Shown: piece by piece, positions 1-8,779 of the stretch
Layout of the letters: each line of letters opens with the position of its first letter
Numbering within the stretch: position 1 is the first letter of the stretch
Assembly (NCBI RefSeq): GCF_000455285.1
Contig: NZ_HG005289.1
Span: forward strand, 119,816-183,815
DNA from: Candidatus Stoquefichus massiliensis AP9
GTDB taxonomy: Bacteria; Bacillota_I; Bacilli_A; Erysipelotrichales; Coprobacillaceae
Direction: 5' to 3'
DNA: 64,000 bases
Notes under the pieces: generated by a model
Told to the model about the DNA's origin: nothing
Seen by the model: only the letters and a program-made list of their open reading frames with translations
The model's database searches: none
Position numbers and translations under genes: made by a program

Positions 1-72
1 TTTATTCCAAGCTCCTTCAGCTTGATTGGCAGCAATTGCTCCACCCCATAAAAAATCTTTTTGAAATGCCAT
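1..72 (-). CDS. N-terminus of a GH1 6-phospho-beta-glucosidase (cut by window edge)
   Basis: Only the first 24 codons lie in the window. They read [20 protein letters not shown]..., the standard opening of family 1 glycoside hydrolases; the FLWGGA..ANQ.EGA block is shared with the complete GH1 gene at 31056-32540. A strong AAGGAGG ribosome site lies just upstream, at about 78-85. The protein would hydrolyse phosphorylated beta-glucosides imported by a PTS. It lies downstream of the AEC transporter gene on the same strand and could be cotranscribed with it, although an inverted repeat sits in the gap. The rest of the gene is outside the window, so substrate and completeness cannot be judged. 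Confidence 0.85.
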   Translation of the reverse strand, partial: MAFQKDFLWGGAIAANQAEGAWNK

Positions 73-107
73 CTTTCTTTCCTCCTTGATTCTATTGTAA
101 CAAATTT

Positions 108-135
108 TATGTTTGTATATAAAAACAATTTGTTA
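108..135. promoter_or_regulatory. Inverted repeat between transporter and glycosidase genes
   Basis: TAACAAATT (108-116) and AATTTGTTA (127-135) form a perfect 9-bp inverted repeat with a 10-nt loop. It sits between the stop of the AEC transporter and the start of the GH1 gene. It has no T-run on the minus strand, so an operator for the glycosidase gene is more likely than a terminator. This is inference. Confidence 0.35.
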
Positions 136-139
136 TGAT

Positions 140-1075
140 TTATACAATAAAAATAACGATAACAGTATAGACAATCAATGTCACAACCATGTTTAATGAA
201 ATCAGTGCAGCTGTATAACTGTTATCTTCTTCACTTTTAAACAGTGGTGATATTTGCATTGGTAAAGCAAATCCAGTTGGACACATAAAATAGATGAGCA
301 CTGCCAACATATAAATCTTATCAGCCATTAAATGTGGGAAGAATACAAAGAACCCTACAATGACAAAGGCAAATAGAACAATTCTCACAATTAATAATTT
401 CAATAGCGAACCTAGTGTGTCCATATTGATTTTTAAGTTATAGCCAATAATGAATAAGATCATACCAATAATTGGACCTGTAATCATATTGATTGTATTT
501 GTATAAACATCAATAAATGGTGTTTGTGCTAACATATTGTAAACACCTAATAAATTCAATCCTAAACCTAAGATAACTGCAATCACAAATGAATTCGTAA
601 AAATTGTTTTGGCCAATTCTTTTGGACTTGTTTGTCCTGCACTCAGTTTAGCGACCATGATTGGGATAAGCACAAAGGCAATTAAAGTTCCTGCTAAGTC
701 AAAGATAACTGTATTGCTGGCATATGCAACACCAACAATAGAAGTATAAAGTGGTAATGCAACATTTCCACCTTCACATGTTGTTAACATGAAATAAGAA
801 ATGTGAGAAAATCTTTCACCTGTGAACTTTGTGAAAAGTTTTCCAATGAACATTGTCAAAACAAATGCGATAAAAACATAAACAACAATCAAAATTGCTG
901 ATGATTCTATTTTTGAAGTTAATAAAATATTAAAGATTAAGATTGGAAACAAAACATTAAAGACAATATTGTTGGCTCCTTCTTTTTGTTCTGGTGTAAC
1001 AAATCCCTTAATTCTTGATATAATCCCTAAAAGTACCATAAAGAATACGGGAAATAAAGTTGATAATGCTGCCAT
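140..1075 (-). CDS. AEC (auxin efflux carrier) family transporter
   Basis: A 311-residue integral membrane protein with about ten hydrophobic segments spread over its whole length, the usual size for the AEC family (PF03547). The opening LFPVFFMVLLGIISR and the NIVFNVLFPILIFN segment are typical of bacterial members, which export or import organic acids and similar anions. The central region is more polar, as in the family. An AGGAGG site lies 5-10 bases before the ATG. It is followed on the same strand by a GH1 glycosidase gene, but this does not define the substrate. Which anion it moves cannot be told from sequence alone. Confidence 0.85.
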   Translation of the reverse strand: MAALSTLFPVFFMVLLGIISRIKGFVTPEQKEGANNIVFNVLFPILIFNILLTSKIESSAILIVVYVFIAFVLTMFIGKLFTKFTGERFSHISYFMLTTCEGGNVALPLYTSIVGVAYASNTVIFDLAGTLIAFVLIPIMVAKLSAGQTSPKELAKTIFTNSFVIAVILGLGLNLLGVYNMLAQTPFIDVYTNTINMITGPIIGMILFIIGYNLKINMDTLGSLLKLLIVRIVLFAFVIVGFFVFFPHLMADKIYMLAVLIYFMCPTGFALPMQISPLFKSEEDNSYTAALISLNMVVTLIVYTVIVIFIV

Positions 1076-1227
1076 AAATTCCTCCTATTAATTTGTATAT
1101 TTATATTTTCAATTGTTTTCAAAAAATGAATAATAAATTATTTCATCTTTTGATGTTTTTATTCTAATATATAAATAAAAAGAATACAAACACTTATAAT
1201 TTATAGATTCCTATACCTAAAAGGCAT

Positions 1228-1262
1228 ATAAAAAAACTTATACCAGTTAAATGATATAAGTT
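1228..1262 (-). terminator. Terminator of the nagA operon
   Basis: AACTTATA (1235-1242) pairs with TATAAGTT (1255-1262). On the minus strand the stem is followed directly by a run of seven T. It overlaps the last codon of the AraC-type regulator gene and closes the operon nagA / amidohydrolase / regulator. Confidence 0.75.
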
Positions 1263-2136
1263 ATCGTAAAGGAATATATAAATCCAACTCAGAATCAGGA
1301 TGATCATAGCCTAAAAATCTTTCATCTAAAACTTCAAATGTTTCTCGTGAATCTATTTCTTCTTTGGTAGAAAGAAGCCATGTTCCCCAAATATAATTTA
1401 TTGTTTGTGGTAATGTCTTAAAACAACCATGATGTGTAAAAACAGCATAACGGCCTCCTGGTATGACTTTCTTGATAAAATATGATGCCATATTTTCAAA
1501 AGAATCAACCTCTATACCAACCACTTCATTAAATATCGTCTCTTCTCCAACAATAAAATGAACATCACTTAAAGATGATTCATAAATACCAAATTTACGA
1601 TGCTCTTGATAAGAATAAGGAGCCTTTTCTTCAAGACTATAAAACTCTTCCCAAAGTTTTTTAATCTCCTTGGTTCTTAATTGAGTCTGTCTTCTGATTC
1701 CAACAACCTTAATTTCAGGCAATATGACAATTTGAGGATGAACAGTAACATGATGAACTAAGTGTTCTAACAAATCAGAATTTAAATTTCCTTTATTAGA
1801 AGTTAATGTTTGTATTCGATTCTCTCGATATTTTTGTGGACTCACTTTATAAATCAATTTAAAAGCACGACTAAAAGACTCAGCTGATTCAAAATTATTT
1901 TTTATAGCAATATCAATAATTTTATGATGCGTATATAAAAGTTGGTGAGCAGCATTGGCAAGTCGTCGTTTTTTTATATAATTACCAACACTCTCTCCAA
2001 TCAATGCTTGAAATTGTCTATTAAAATGAAAGTATGAATAACCAACAAAATGAGCAACTTCTTCAACTCTGATATCTTCTTCTAAATGATTTTCAATGTA
2101 GATAATAGCATCTTCTAAAGCCTTTTGATAGTTCAT
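1261..2136 (-). CDS. AraC-family regulator with GyrI-like effector domain
   Basis: Residues 1-105 form an AraC-type DNA-binding domain with two helix-turn-helix units (IRVEEVAHFVGYSYFHFNR and IIDIAIKNNFESAESFSRAF, ending in the usual YKVSPQKYR). Residues about 130-291 resemble the GyrI-like/AraC-E effector-binding domain (IVILPEIKVVGIR..., IPGGRYAVFTHHG). Such proteins respond to small amphipathic ligands and often activate their own operon. It is the last gene of a three-gene operon, 15 bases after the C45-type hydrolase gene, so it probably controls nagA and that hydrolase. The ligand is unknown. Confidence 0.88.
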   Translation of the reverse strand: MNYQKALEDAIIYIENHLEEDIRVEEVAHFVGYSYFHFNRQFQALIGESVGNYIKKRRLANAAHQLLYTHHKIIDIAIKNNFESAESFSRAFKLIYKVSPQKYRENRIQTLTSNKGNLNSDLLEHLVHHVTVHPQIVILPEIKVVGIRRQTQLRTKEIKKLWEEFYSLEEKAPYSYQEHRKFGIYESSLSDVHFIVGEETIFNEVVGIEVDSFENMASYFIKKVIPGGRYAVFTHHGCFKTLPQTINYIWGTWLLSTKEEIDSRETFEVLDERFLGYDHPDSELDLYIPLR

Positions 2137-2151
2137 GTTTTTATATCCTTT

Positions 2152-3264
2152 CTATAATGATTGCCAATCAAACAATCCTTTTTGAACATCATCAATATGA
2201 ATTTCAATTTCTGATGTTTGATTATCAAATGGTTGAGATAAATGATACAGATTCCAGCCATTCTCATGTCTCCCACCCCAGCATAACTCGATTGTCCCAT
2301 CAATCGGTGAAATAATCATACTTTTGGTTGTACCAAAACTTTCTTTATAATTATGAAAACAAAGTCCATCAGGATATTTATCTAATAACATTTCTTTGAG
2401 TTTTTCTCTTGTGATTGCTTTTTGATATTGTAATTCTTTTTCTATATATTGATATCGACCAACGCTATGTGTAAAGGCGTGTTTTTCTAAATGCATCAAT
2501 TCTGGTAATACAGAATGATTTGTGGCATGAAGCATTTGTTGAGAACTATGCATATCAATTTCTCGAAATGCTTTTTGACCATCCATCGTTTGGACAAGTG
2601 CCCCATGACCTGTCTTATCTAATAAAATAATATTCATATTAAAAACAATTGGCATATCTTTTAAATAAGCTAATGCCTCTTTTGTATTTTTACAGTTGTC
2701 AAGCAGTGCTCTCACAACAACCCAATATTGTAAACCTTGAAATTGTGGTTTTTTCATATGAGGTAAGTTAGCAACAGGAAGACCACATGAACTGATTGTG
2801 ACAGCTAAACCCTGATCATTGAAACCATCATCCCGTCCAAATTGTAACATAGATGTTCCAATATGTGTATAATTGCCTTTTGCCACTGTTCTCATCAGAC
2901 AAAAATCTTCAAGTTCACAAGAAAATTCATAATTTCTTGCAAGTAATGGCTTCTTTTCAGCCGTCATACTTGGAAGCAATGCAATATGACTACAGCGAGG
3001 AATATAACAAGTCATATTATAGAAGAATAATGATTCTAATGATACATTCAAAGCATCAGCAAAGCCATTGATTTCATCAGTTAATCCTGGACACCATTTA
3101 TCAAGTAATTGATTGGTTTCTTGAATCTGATAAAGAGTCATTTCTGGTTTTACAATATATTTTGATTTTAATAATAAATTTGTCTCAATCATCTTTCCTA
3201 ATTGATAACCAATTTCATAATGGGTTCCACCGACCTCAATAGTACGTGTCTGTATAGTTAACAT
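2152..3264 (-). CDS. C45-type linear amide hydrolase (acyltransferase-like Ntn hydrolase)
   Basis: A 370-residue protein that resembles peptidase family C45 and choloylglycine-type Ntn hydrolases. The likely nucleophile is Cys91 in the segment YIPRCSHIALLPS, followed by LLARNYEF, GTSMLQFGRDDGFNDQGLAVT and a C-terminal TTKSMIISP block, all in the order seen in the family. These enzymes cleave linear amide bonds (acyl-amino acids, peptides, penicillin-like substrates). No signal peptide is visible, so it acts in the cytoplasm. Its ATG follows the nagA stop after one base, indicating translational coupling. The pairing with a deacetylase suggests turnover of an N-acyl compound, but the substrate is not known. 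Confidence 0.78.
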   Translation of the reverse strand: MLTIQTRTIEVGGTHYEIGYQLGKMIETNLLLKSKYIVKPEMTLYQIQETNQLLDKWCPGLTDEINGFADALNVSLESLFFYNMTCYIPRCSHIALLPSMTAEKKPLLARNYEFSCELEDFCLMRTVAKGNYTHIGTSMLQFGRDDGFNDQGLAVTISSCGLPVANLPHMKKPQFQGLQYWVVVRALLDNCKNTKEALAYLKDMPIVFNMNIILLDKTGHGALVQTMDGQKAFREIDMHSSQQMLHATNHSVLPELMHLEKHAFTHSVGRYQYIEKELQYQKAITREKLKEMLLDKYPDGLCFHNYKESFGTTKSMIISPIDGTIELCWGGRHENGWNLYHLSQPFDNQTSEIEIHIDDVQKGLFDWQSL

Positions 3265-3265
3265 A

Positions 3266-4396
3266 TTATAACACCTTTCCTTTCACTATTGTTTGTTTAA
3301 TCTGGAAATTATCATCAAAGAAAATAATATCTGCAAAATTCCCTACTTTTATTTCTCCCATTTTATCAATACCTAAACTTTTCGCTGGATTATAACTTGC
3401 TAAAGAAACAGCTTCATTCAAAGTTAATCCTAAATGCTGATATACATTTTTGACGCATTGATTCATATCAGCCTGACTCCCTGCTAAAGTTTCATTTAAT
3501 AATCTGACTTGATGATTGTTGATACGAACTGTTCCCATTGATGACTCATAAATACCATCTGGTAATCCTGCGGTTTCTACAGAATCAGTTATCAAAACCA
3601 CCTTGTCTTTTCCTTTCGTTTTTAAGAGGATTTTAGCAGCTGGATAAGAAACATGTATTCCATCTAATACCAATTCAGCATATACATTTTGATTTATCAT
3701 CACAGTTCCTGTAACACCCACTTCCCTATGGGTTAGAGGTGTCATTGCATTATAAGTGTGGGTTGCTGATGTAGCACCTAAGTCAATTGCTCTTTGCGCT
3801 TCTTGATAGGTCGCATTGGTATGACCCAATGAGACAATAATACCTTTCTCACATAAATAGGGTATCAATTCAGTAGCCCCTTCTAATTCTGGAGCAAGTG
3901 ATACTTTTTTGACGATATCTTCATTATTATTAACAATAGAAACAAAGTTTTGAATAGTAGGATGAATCATATATTCTTCCGGTTGTGCTCCTTTGTAAAC
4001 TTTACTGAAAAATGGTCCTTCCATATGAACGCCTAAAATTTGTGCTCCTTCAACTTTTTCTTTATTTTTGACAACATTTTCAATCGCATGTGAAATAGAT
4101 TCAATAGGCATTGTGACTGTGCTTACAAGAAAAGAAGTCACACCTGTTTGTAAAGATGCTTTTGAAATGGCATTGAGACTTTCGAAAGTTGAATCCATCA
4201 CTTGATATCCACCTCTACCATGAGTATGAATATCAATAAACCCTGGACTCACATATAACCCTTTGGCATCTATGATGTCTTCTTTTTCTGGTTTCCTCTC
4301 ACTAATTTCTACAACCTTATCTCCCTCTATAAAAACATTTTTAGTAACAATTTCATCATGTAGAATAACTTTTCCATTGATTATGCACTTTTTCAT
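3266..4396 (-). CDS. nagA: N-acetylglucosamine-6-phosphate deacetylase
   Basis: A 376-residue protein of the amidohydrolase superfamily, which removes acetate from GlcNAc-6-phosphate to give glucosamine-6-phosphate. Visible landmarks are FIDIHTHGRGG (H57, H59), the metal ligand E126 in GVHMEGPF, H192 in SLGHTNAT, H213 in SATHTYNAM, the catalytic D271 in LITDSVETAGLPDG, and the C-terminal SLASYNPAKSLGI. Length matches the family. It is the first gene of an operon with a C45-type hydrolase and an AraC-type regulator. No nagB lies beside it. It acts in amino-sugar recycling or use in the cytoplasm. Confidence 0.95.
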   Translation of the reverse strand: MKKCIINGKVILHDEIVTKNVFIEGDKVVEISERKPEKEDIIDAKGLYVSPGFIDIHTHGRGGYQVMDSTFESLNAISKASLQTGVTSFLVSTVTMPIESISHAIENVVKNKEKVEGAQILGVHMEGPFFSKVYKGAQPEEYMIHPTIQNFVSIVNNNEDIVKKVSLAPELEGATELIPYLCEKGIIVSLGHTNATYQEAQRAIDLGATSATHTYNAMTPLTHREVGVTGTVMINQNVYAELVLDGIHVSYPAAKILLKTKGKDKVVLITDSVETAGLPDGIYESSMGTVRINNHQVRLLNETLAGSQADMNQCVKNVYQHLGLTLNEAVSLASYNPAKSLGIDKMGEIKVGNFADIIFFDDNFQIKQTIVKGKVL

Positions 4397-4483
4397 AATA
4401 TTTCGTATACTTCCTTTCTTTCATTTCCTTCATTTTATCAAAGTTTGTTATTGTCTTCATGATATTTTCTGCTATAAACATCT

Positions 4484-4505
4484 AAAAAAGACATCATGTG
4501 ATGCC
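4484..4505 (-). terminator. Short terminator upstream of nagA
   Basis: On the minus strand, GCATCA and TGATGT form a short stem followed by TTTTTT. It lies between the broken VOC gene and nagA, so it would end the transcript of the former. Confidence 0.5.
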
Positions 4506-4556
4506 TTCATCTATTAAAAGAATTTCTTTCCATTTAAAATATTAATATGATATTCT

Positions 4557-4813
4557 TTAGTTACAGTTATTATCTGTTTTTTCAACAGTATTTTGTCTAT
4601 AATGTTTGGCATGTGGGCTCATAATAATAACAGTTGGCACATCCTTCACTGATAGAATAACAGCCATGCAAGGTGCTTCATCAGCATTTACTGCAAATGA
4701 TGTATAAAGTCCATTTCTATCTCCCCAAATAGACACCAATCCTAACTATTCTGTATAAAAATCGTTACATGCTTCATAGTCTTTACTAACCAATATGTGA
4801 ATGGTTATTTCAT
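4557..4813 (-). pseudogene. Broken VOC/glyoxalase-like protein
   Basis: The minus strand encodes ITIHILVSKDYEACNDFYTE, then an in-frame TAG (4746-4748), then LGLVSIWGDRNGLYTSFAVN and about 40 more residues. This is the start of a vicinal-oxygen-chelate fold protein (beta strand, FYTE.LGL turn, GLYTSFAVN). The likely ATG (4811-4813) is out of frame by one base: ATGAAATAACC would read MKIT if one A were restored. The gene is therefore hit by a frameshift and an amber stop, and its C-terminus is cut to about 85 codons against about 130 in the family. No function is expected. Confidence 0.7.
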
Positions 4814-5035
4814 TTTTCTATTACCACTCTTTCTATGTACTATTATAAGATGAGCTGTTTCATGGATTATTGTAAGACATAGACACAGAAAAATTGATCA
4901 CTTCACTCTTTTATAAACTTTCATAAGAAAATTTTAATGCTATTTTATGATTATATACACTTTAAGAATGATATTGATTTTTTCTCTTGTATACTTTTTA
5001 ATAAGTCATTTTATTTTTTGACTTCGCTTTTTAAC

Positions 5036-5479
5036 CTAATATAATAAATAAACGCTCCTATAAAATAAGGAATATTCATCTCCATTAAAAACACCTTCAT
5101 CCCCACTTCGAAATTCACCAGCTTCTACTTCTAAAAACTTTTCCATAACGCCATGAACTCTTTTCAAATCTTTTAAACTGAATGGATCTATCTCTTGTAT
5201 CATGTCATAGGCTTCATATGCATTTTTCACTTTTTGAATTTCTCGCTCTAACCCAAGAACAACCCTACCATCAATAACATCTTTTACTTCTCCTAATGAT
5301 AAAGAATTTGCTTCAATCTTTAAAGATGAATGAATTGATTTAATTCGGTTATTTCTCCTTAGATGTGGCTTTGCATCTAGATTGTGATATACATTAATTT
5401 TACCCATTTTTTCAGATATAGAAGAAACTAAATTTAACATATCTTCTGTTATTGAATAAGGTGGTTTATAATCCTTCAT
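5036..5479 (-). pseudogene. Truncated Fic-family protein (catalytic motif lost)
   Basis: The 147 residues match the N-terminal part of class II Fic proteins: the regulatory helix region SIHSSLKIEANSLSLGEV (an S...E-N inhibitory motif), a helical middle, then the start of the Fic domain with GEFRSGDEGVFNGDEYS. The sequence ends soon after, before the catalytic HPFxxGNGR motif, and no such motif is present in any frame in the 200 bases downstream. A complete protein would AMPylate a target using ATP. This copy lacks the active site and is best read as a remnant. It sits in a stretch with another pseudogene. Confidence 0.75.
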
Positions 5480-5842
5480 TTTATCACCTCATCTTGCTTA
5501 TTATCTTACTTACTATGTTACCATATTTATAAAAAAATACACATTATTTTATATAACTTTCATTTATAATATTTCTACTTATTGTCATAATCTCTATTTT
5601 CATAGTTCATTTTATAACTAAATTCAATTACATAAAATTTTAATGAAACTAATTATATTAGCATATTTGATATTATATAGAAAAAATGAGTGAGCACTTT
5701 CAAATGATTGAATTATTCTTGTTATTAAAATTTAATGGTCACTTTCATAAAAAACAAATTTAATCAATCAACTCTAAGACATTTTGATGTTTAGCAAACA
5801 ACTAATTATATTCCATACTATTTACTTTTAAAGCTTTATCAA
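5480..5842. other. Gene-free AT-rich stretch
   Basis: About 360 bases between the Fic remnant and the isochorismatase-like gene. I see no convincing ORF, hairpin or repeat in it. Given the two broken genes next to it, it may be decayed coding sequence. Confidence 0.5.
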
Positions 5843-6334
5843 TTATGAATCTAATAAATCATTCAAACTCATTAGCTTACAGCCTTTACTCTCATAATAA
5901 TGAAGCATTTCATCAATCTTCTTTTTATCATAACTTGTAATACAATCAGATAAGACATTAACTTGATAATCTGCCTTGCGTAAATTATAAGTCGTTGATT
6001 TCACACAAGCAACAGCATCTGCTCCAGTAATATAAAACTCACCTATTTGATTTTCAGTTATAAAGTTTGCAAATTCCTCACTTGTTAATGCATTTCCTTT
6101 AGATTTTATAAAAATATGATCTGATACTATTTTTAAATCAGAAACTAATTCAGATCCAGGTGTATTAGGTTTAAATGTTCTTGTTCCTGCTGATAAATTA
6201 TAATGCCTTATATAAACAACATGAATATCATTTTTAACTGCCCAATCTATTGAACTATTTATATTATCAATAATTTCCTTATAATTCTTTGTAATATCGT
6301 TTTGAATATCTATAACTACTAAAGCTTTTTCCAT
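5843..6334 (-). CDS. Isochorismatase-family cysteine hydrolase
   Basis: A 163-residue protein of the isochorismatase-like hydrolase family (PF00857). The catalytic triad can be placed: Asp9 in ALVVIDIQND, Lys77 or Lys79 in FIKSKGNALTSEEF, and Cys110 in YITGADAVACVKSTTYNLR. Members hydrolyse isochorismate, nicotinamide or other amides. The protein is a little shorter than most (about 180). It stands alone with no operon partner, so the substrate is not indicated. A CTCCTTC-type ribosome site complement lies just before the ATG. Confidence 0.85.
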   Translation of the reverse strand: MEKALVVIDIQNDITKNYKEIIDNINSSIDWAVKNDIHVVYIRHYNLSAGTRTFKPNTPGSELVSDLKIVSDHIFIKSKGNALTSEEFANFITENQIGEFYITGADAVACVKSTTYNLRKADYQVNVLSDCITSYDKKKIDEMLHYYESKGCKLMSLNDLLDS

Positions 6335-6599
6335 TGTACACTCTCTCCTTCTTATAAATAGATACTATCATCACATCATTATTAATGTGTTGAGTTCTTT
6401 AATCATTAACATATTGAATTATATAATGCTTATTCAATTTTAGATTCTATTATTGCAAAACAATGGAAAATTAATTGAGCCTTCATTCCCCTACTTTCTT
6501 CCTATACTTTGTTCTGACTGAAATAGCCAATTTATCTATAAAGCATTTTACATTGAATATGTTAAAACTATCATATCATTTATAACTTGCAACAGCGTG

Positions 6600-7502
6600 T
6601 CATGTTCTATATTTTTCTTGGATTTTTTTAACTCTTTCAAATATGATATTACGAATACTTTGAGGAGCAATCACTTCTACTTTATCCCCACAAGATAATA
6701 TATAACTAAAGAGAAGTTCATTATTTGGCATGAATGTTTCTACCAATAAACTTCCATCTTTATTTTTAGTGACTTCATCATCAAATTTCTCATAAACTTG
6801 AACTGACATACTTTTATCAAACAAAAGTGTGACTTGAATCATTTCCATTTCAAATTTTTCTGCTCTTGTAAAAATTTCATTTGGTATATTACGGGTATAC
6901 CCATCATCTGTCATCTCTAAATTTCGAATGCGTGTGAATTTAAAAAAACGGTAATCATTTCGTATGCAACAATATCCATATAGATACCAATCATAAGACT
7001 TGAAAACCAGTTTAAGTGGTTCAACAATACGCTGAATGCATTCACCTTTACCATTATAGTAATGAAACATAACTTTCTTATTCTTAAAAATTGCACTTTG
7101 TAATAAATGAAAAACTTCTTTCCTTGCACCACTTTTTGTCCAACTTGAAAAATCAAATTCAAACCAATCTGTGTTTTGTTTTTGAAACACACTACTCAGT
7201 TTTGATAAAAGAGCACTTGTATCCCCTTCTTCTATGATTCTAATCCCTTGTAAAGCCATTAATATTTGTTTCTGTTCTTCTTCACTCAGAAGAGATTTAT
7301 TAAGTACAAAATTCTCTTGAATAAAGATACCTCCACCTTTACCCTGTGTAGCATATACAGGTATTCCTGCTAAACTCAATATGTCAATATCCCTATAAAT
7401 AGTTCTTACTGAAACCTCAAAATGTTCAGCTAATTCTGGTGCAGTCATATGCCCTTTTTGCAGCAAAAGATACACCATTTGAAAATATCTATTGTCTTTC
7501 AT
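6600..7502 (-). CDS. YafY-type transcriptional regulator (HTH + WYL domain)
   Basis: A 300-residue regulator. Residues 1-60 form a DeoR/HTH_11-type winged helix (RYFQMVYLLLQKGHMTAPELAEHFEVSVRTIYRDID), followed by a linker and a WYL domain (MFHYYNGKGECIQRIVEPLKLVFKSYDWYLYGYC, then FKFTRIRNLEM). I chose the ATG at 7502 because a GAGGTGGG ribosome site lies 5-12 bases before it; an ATG further upstream lacks a site. WYL regulators bind a ligand or nucleic acid through the WYL fold. No gene next to it is an obvious target, so self-control or a distant target is likely. Confidence 0.85.
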   Translation of the reverse strand: MKDNRYFQMVYLLLQKGHMTAPELAEHFEVSVRTIYRDIDILSLAGIPVYATQGKGGGIFIQENFVLNKSLLSEEEQKQILMALQGIRIIEEGDTSALLSKLSSVFQKQNTDWFEFDFSSWTKSGARKEVFHLLQSAIFKNKKVMFHYYNGKGECIQRIVEPLKLVFKSYDWYLYGYCCIRNDYRFFKFTRIRNLEMTDDGYTRNIPNEIFTRAEKFEMEMIQVTLLFDKSMSVQVYEKFDDEVTKNKDGSLLVETFMPNNELLFSYILSCGDKVEVIAPQSIRNIIFERVKKIQEKYRT

Positions 7503-7679
7503 AATATCCCACCTCTTGCTCATTATATTAAACATGACATCGATAATCTTGTTTTCATTGTGTTTTCATAAGATTTAAAAAACCCAAATATATTTTAATA
7601 ACTTTTTTAATCAAAACAGAACTTAAATCATTTATTACTTCCCACTTATTTAACTCTTTTTGATAAAAAAACTCAGTCA

Positions 7680-8552
7680 TTAACCACATTGTAGAATCAG
7701 CCATATTCTATCAAAATTTTTATTTTTTAAATCCTGTTTTCGTATCCAAAAATAAATGTGACCACAATCACCAAACATATACTCCATATCTTCTGTTTCA
7801 ATCGTTCCCATTTGAAATAAAAGTATCCAATCTTTACTATTGATTTTAACTTGTTCTAATATATCATCTGGAATAACAGCAAAATCTTCTGGAGATCCTA
7901 ACCTATATCCTCTAGTTACTATCTCACATTCTTCTTCCATAGATGATTGAATTGTATCAGAATAACCAAGAAGTTTTGTCACTTCCCCATATTCATCACA
8001 TGGATATCCATATTCAATGCGGCATTCATCATAATCTTCCCATTCTATTTCCATATCTGTAATTTCAGCAGATAAATCACCATATTCAGGAAAACTGATA
8101 TGACTTTCAAAAGTTATGGCTAATTCTGGCATAATTGCCTCTTCATCCATATCCTTAGGAATATTCATAGGAATTAGATGATCTTTTGTGGGAAAATAGT
8201 ATACCTTGGCTGATCCGTTATCTTTAGGATCAAATCCCCATGGCATACTTATTTGCTCATAAAAGAAACTTAATATGCCAGTCTTGGGTAATAAATTTTC
8301 AGTATCATCATTTTTTACATCTTCAAGATTAATTTGAGCCATAAATGATAAAGGTCGTTCCTTTGTCTTACCATCAAATGATTCACCTAAAAATCTAGGC
8401 CATACAAAATCATTGGGAACTGCTGGTCTACCTCCAATTTTGCTACTGCAAGCAGTAAGTATTTCATCTGCCTTTTTATATGATATCCGTATTTCATTTC
8501 TTGCTAACGCTGTTAATATCACTTTTAACTTATCTTTATTATATCCGCTCAT
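7680..8552 (-). CDS. DUF1963 (YwqG-like) protein
   Basis: A 290-residue cytoplasmic protein of the DUF1963 family, as in Bacillus YwqG. Recognisable parts are SKIGGRPAVPNDFVWP near the start, RPLSFMAQINLEDV, LSFFYEQISMPWGFDPKDNG and the C-terminal DWILLFQMGTIETEDMEYMFGDCGHIYFWIRKQDL, rich in acidic residues. The family is common in Firmicutes and has no firm biochemical function. The gene stands alone between a WYL regulator and the chimeric ABC ORF. Confidence 0.85.
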   Translation of the reverse strand: MSGYNKDKLKVILTALARNEIRISYKKADEILTACSSKIGGRPAVPNDFVWPRFLGESFDGKTKERPLSFMAQINLEDVKNDDTENLLPKTGILSFFYEQISMPWGFDPKDNGSAKVYYFPTKDHLIPMNIPKDMDEEAIMPELAITFESHISFPEYGDLSAEITDMEIEWEDYDECRIEYGYPCDEYGEVTKLLGYSDTIQSSMEEECEIVTRGYRLGSPEDFAVIPDDILEQVKINSKDWILLFQMGTIETEDMEYMFGDCGHIYFWIRKQDLKNKNFDRIWLILQCG

Positions 8553-8779
8553 ATCGTTACTCTACATATCTTTCATCATAACTAAGATTTATCTATTGCT
8601 TTTTTATTTTATATTTAATTTACCATATCTAAATTGAAATATCTTGTTCAAAATTTTATATTTTTATCTTCTCTAATCAATAATTTTTTATCTCTATAAA
8701 TCAATTAATAATATCTAAAAATTCACTTTAAATTTTATTAACTGGAACTTCTTATCTCTTTTTACAACTTCAATATTCT

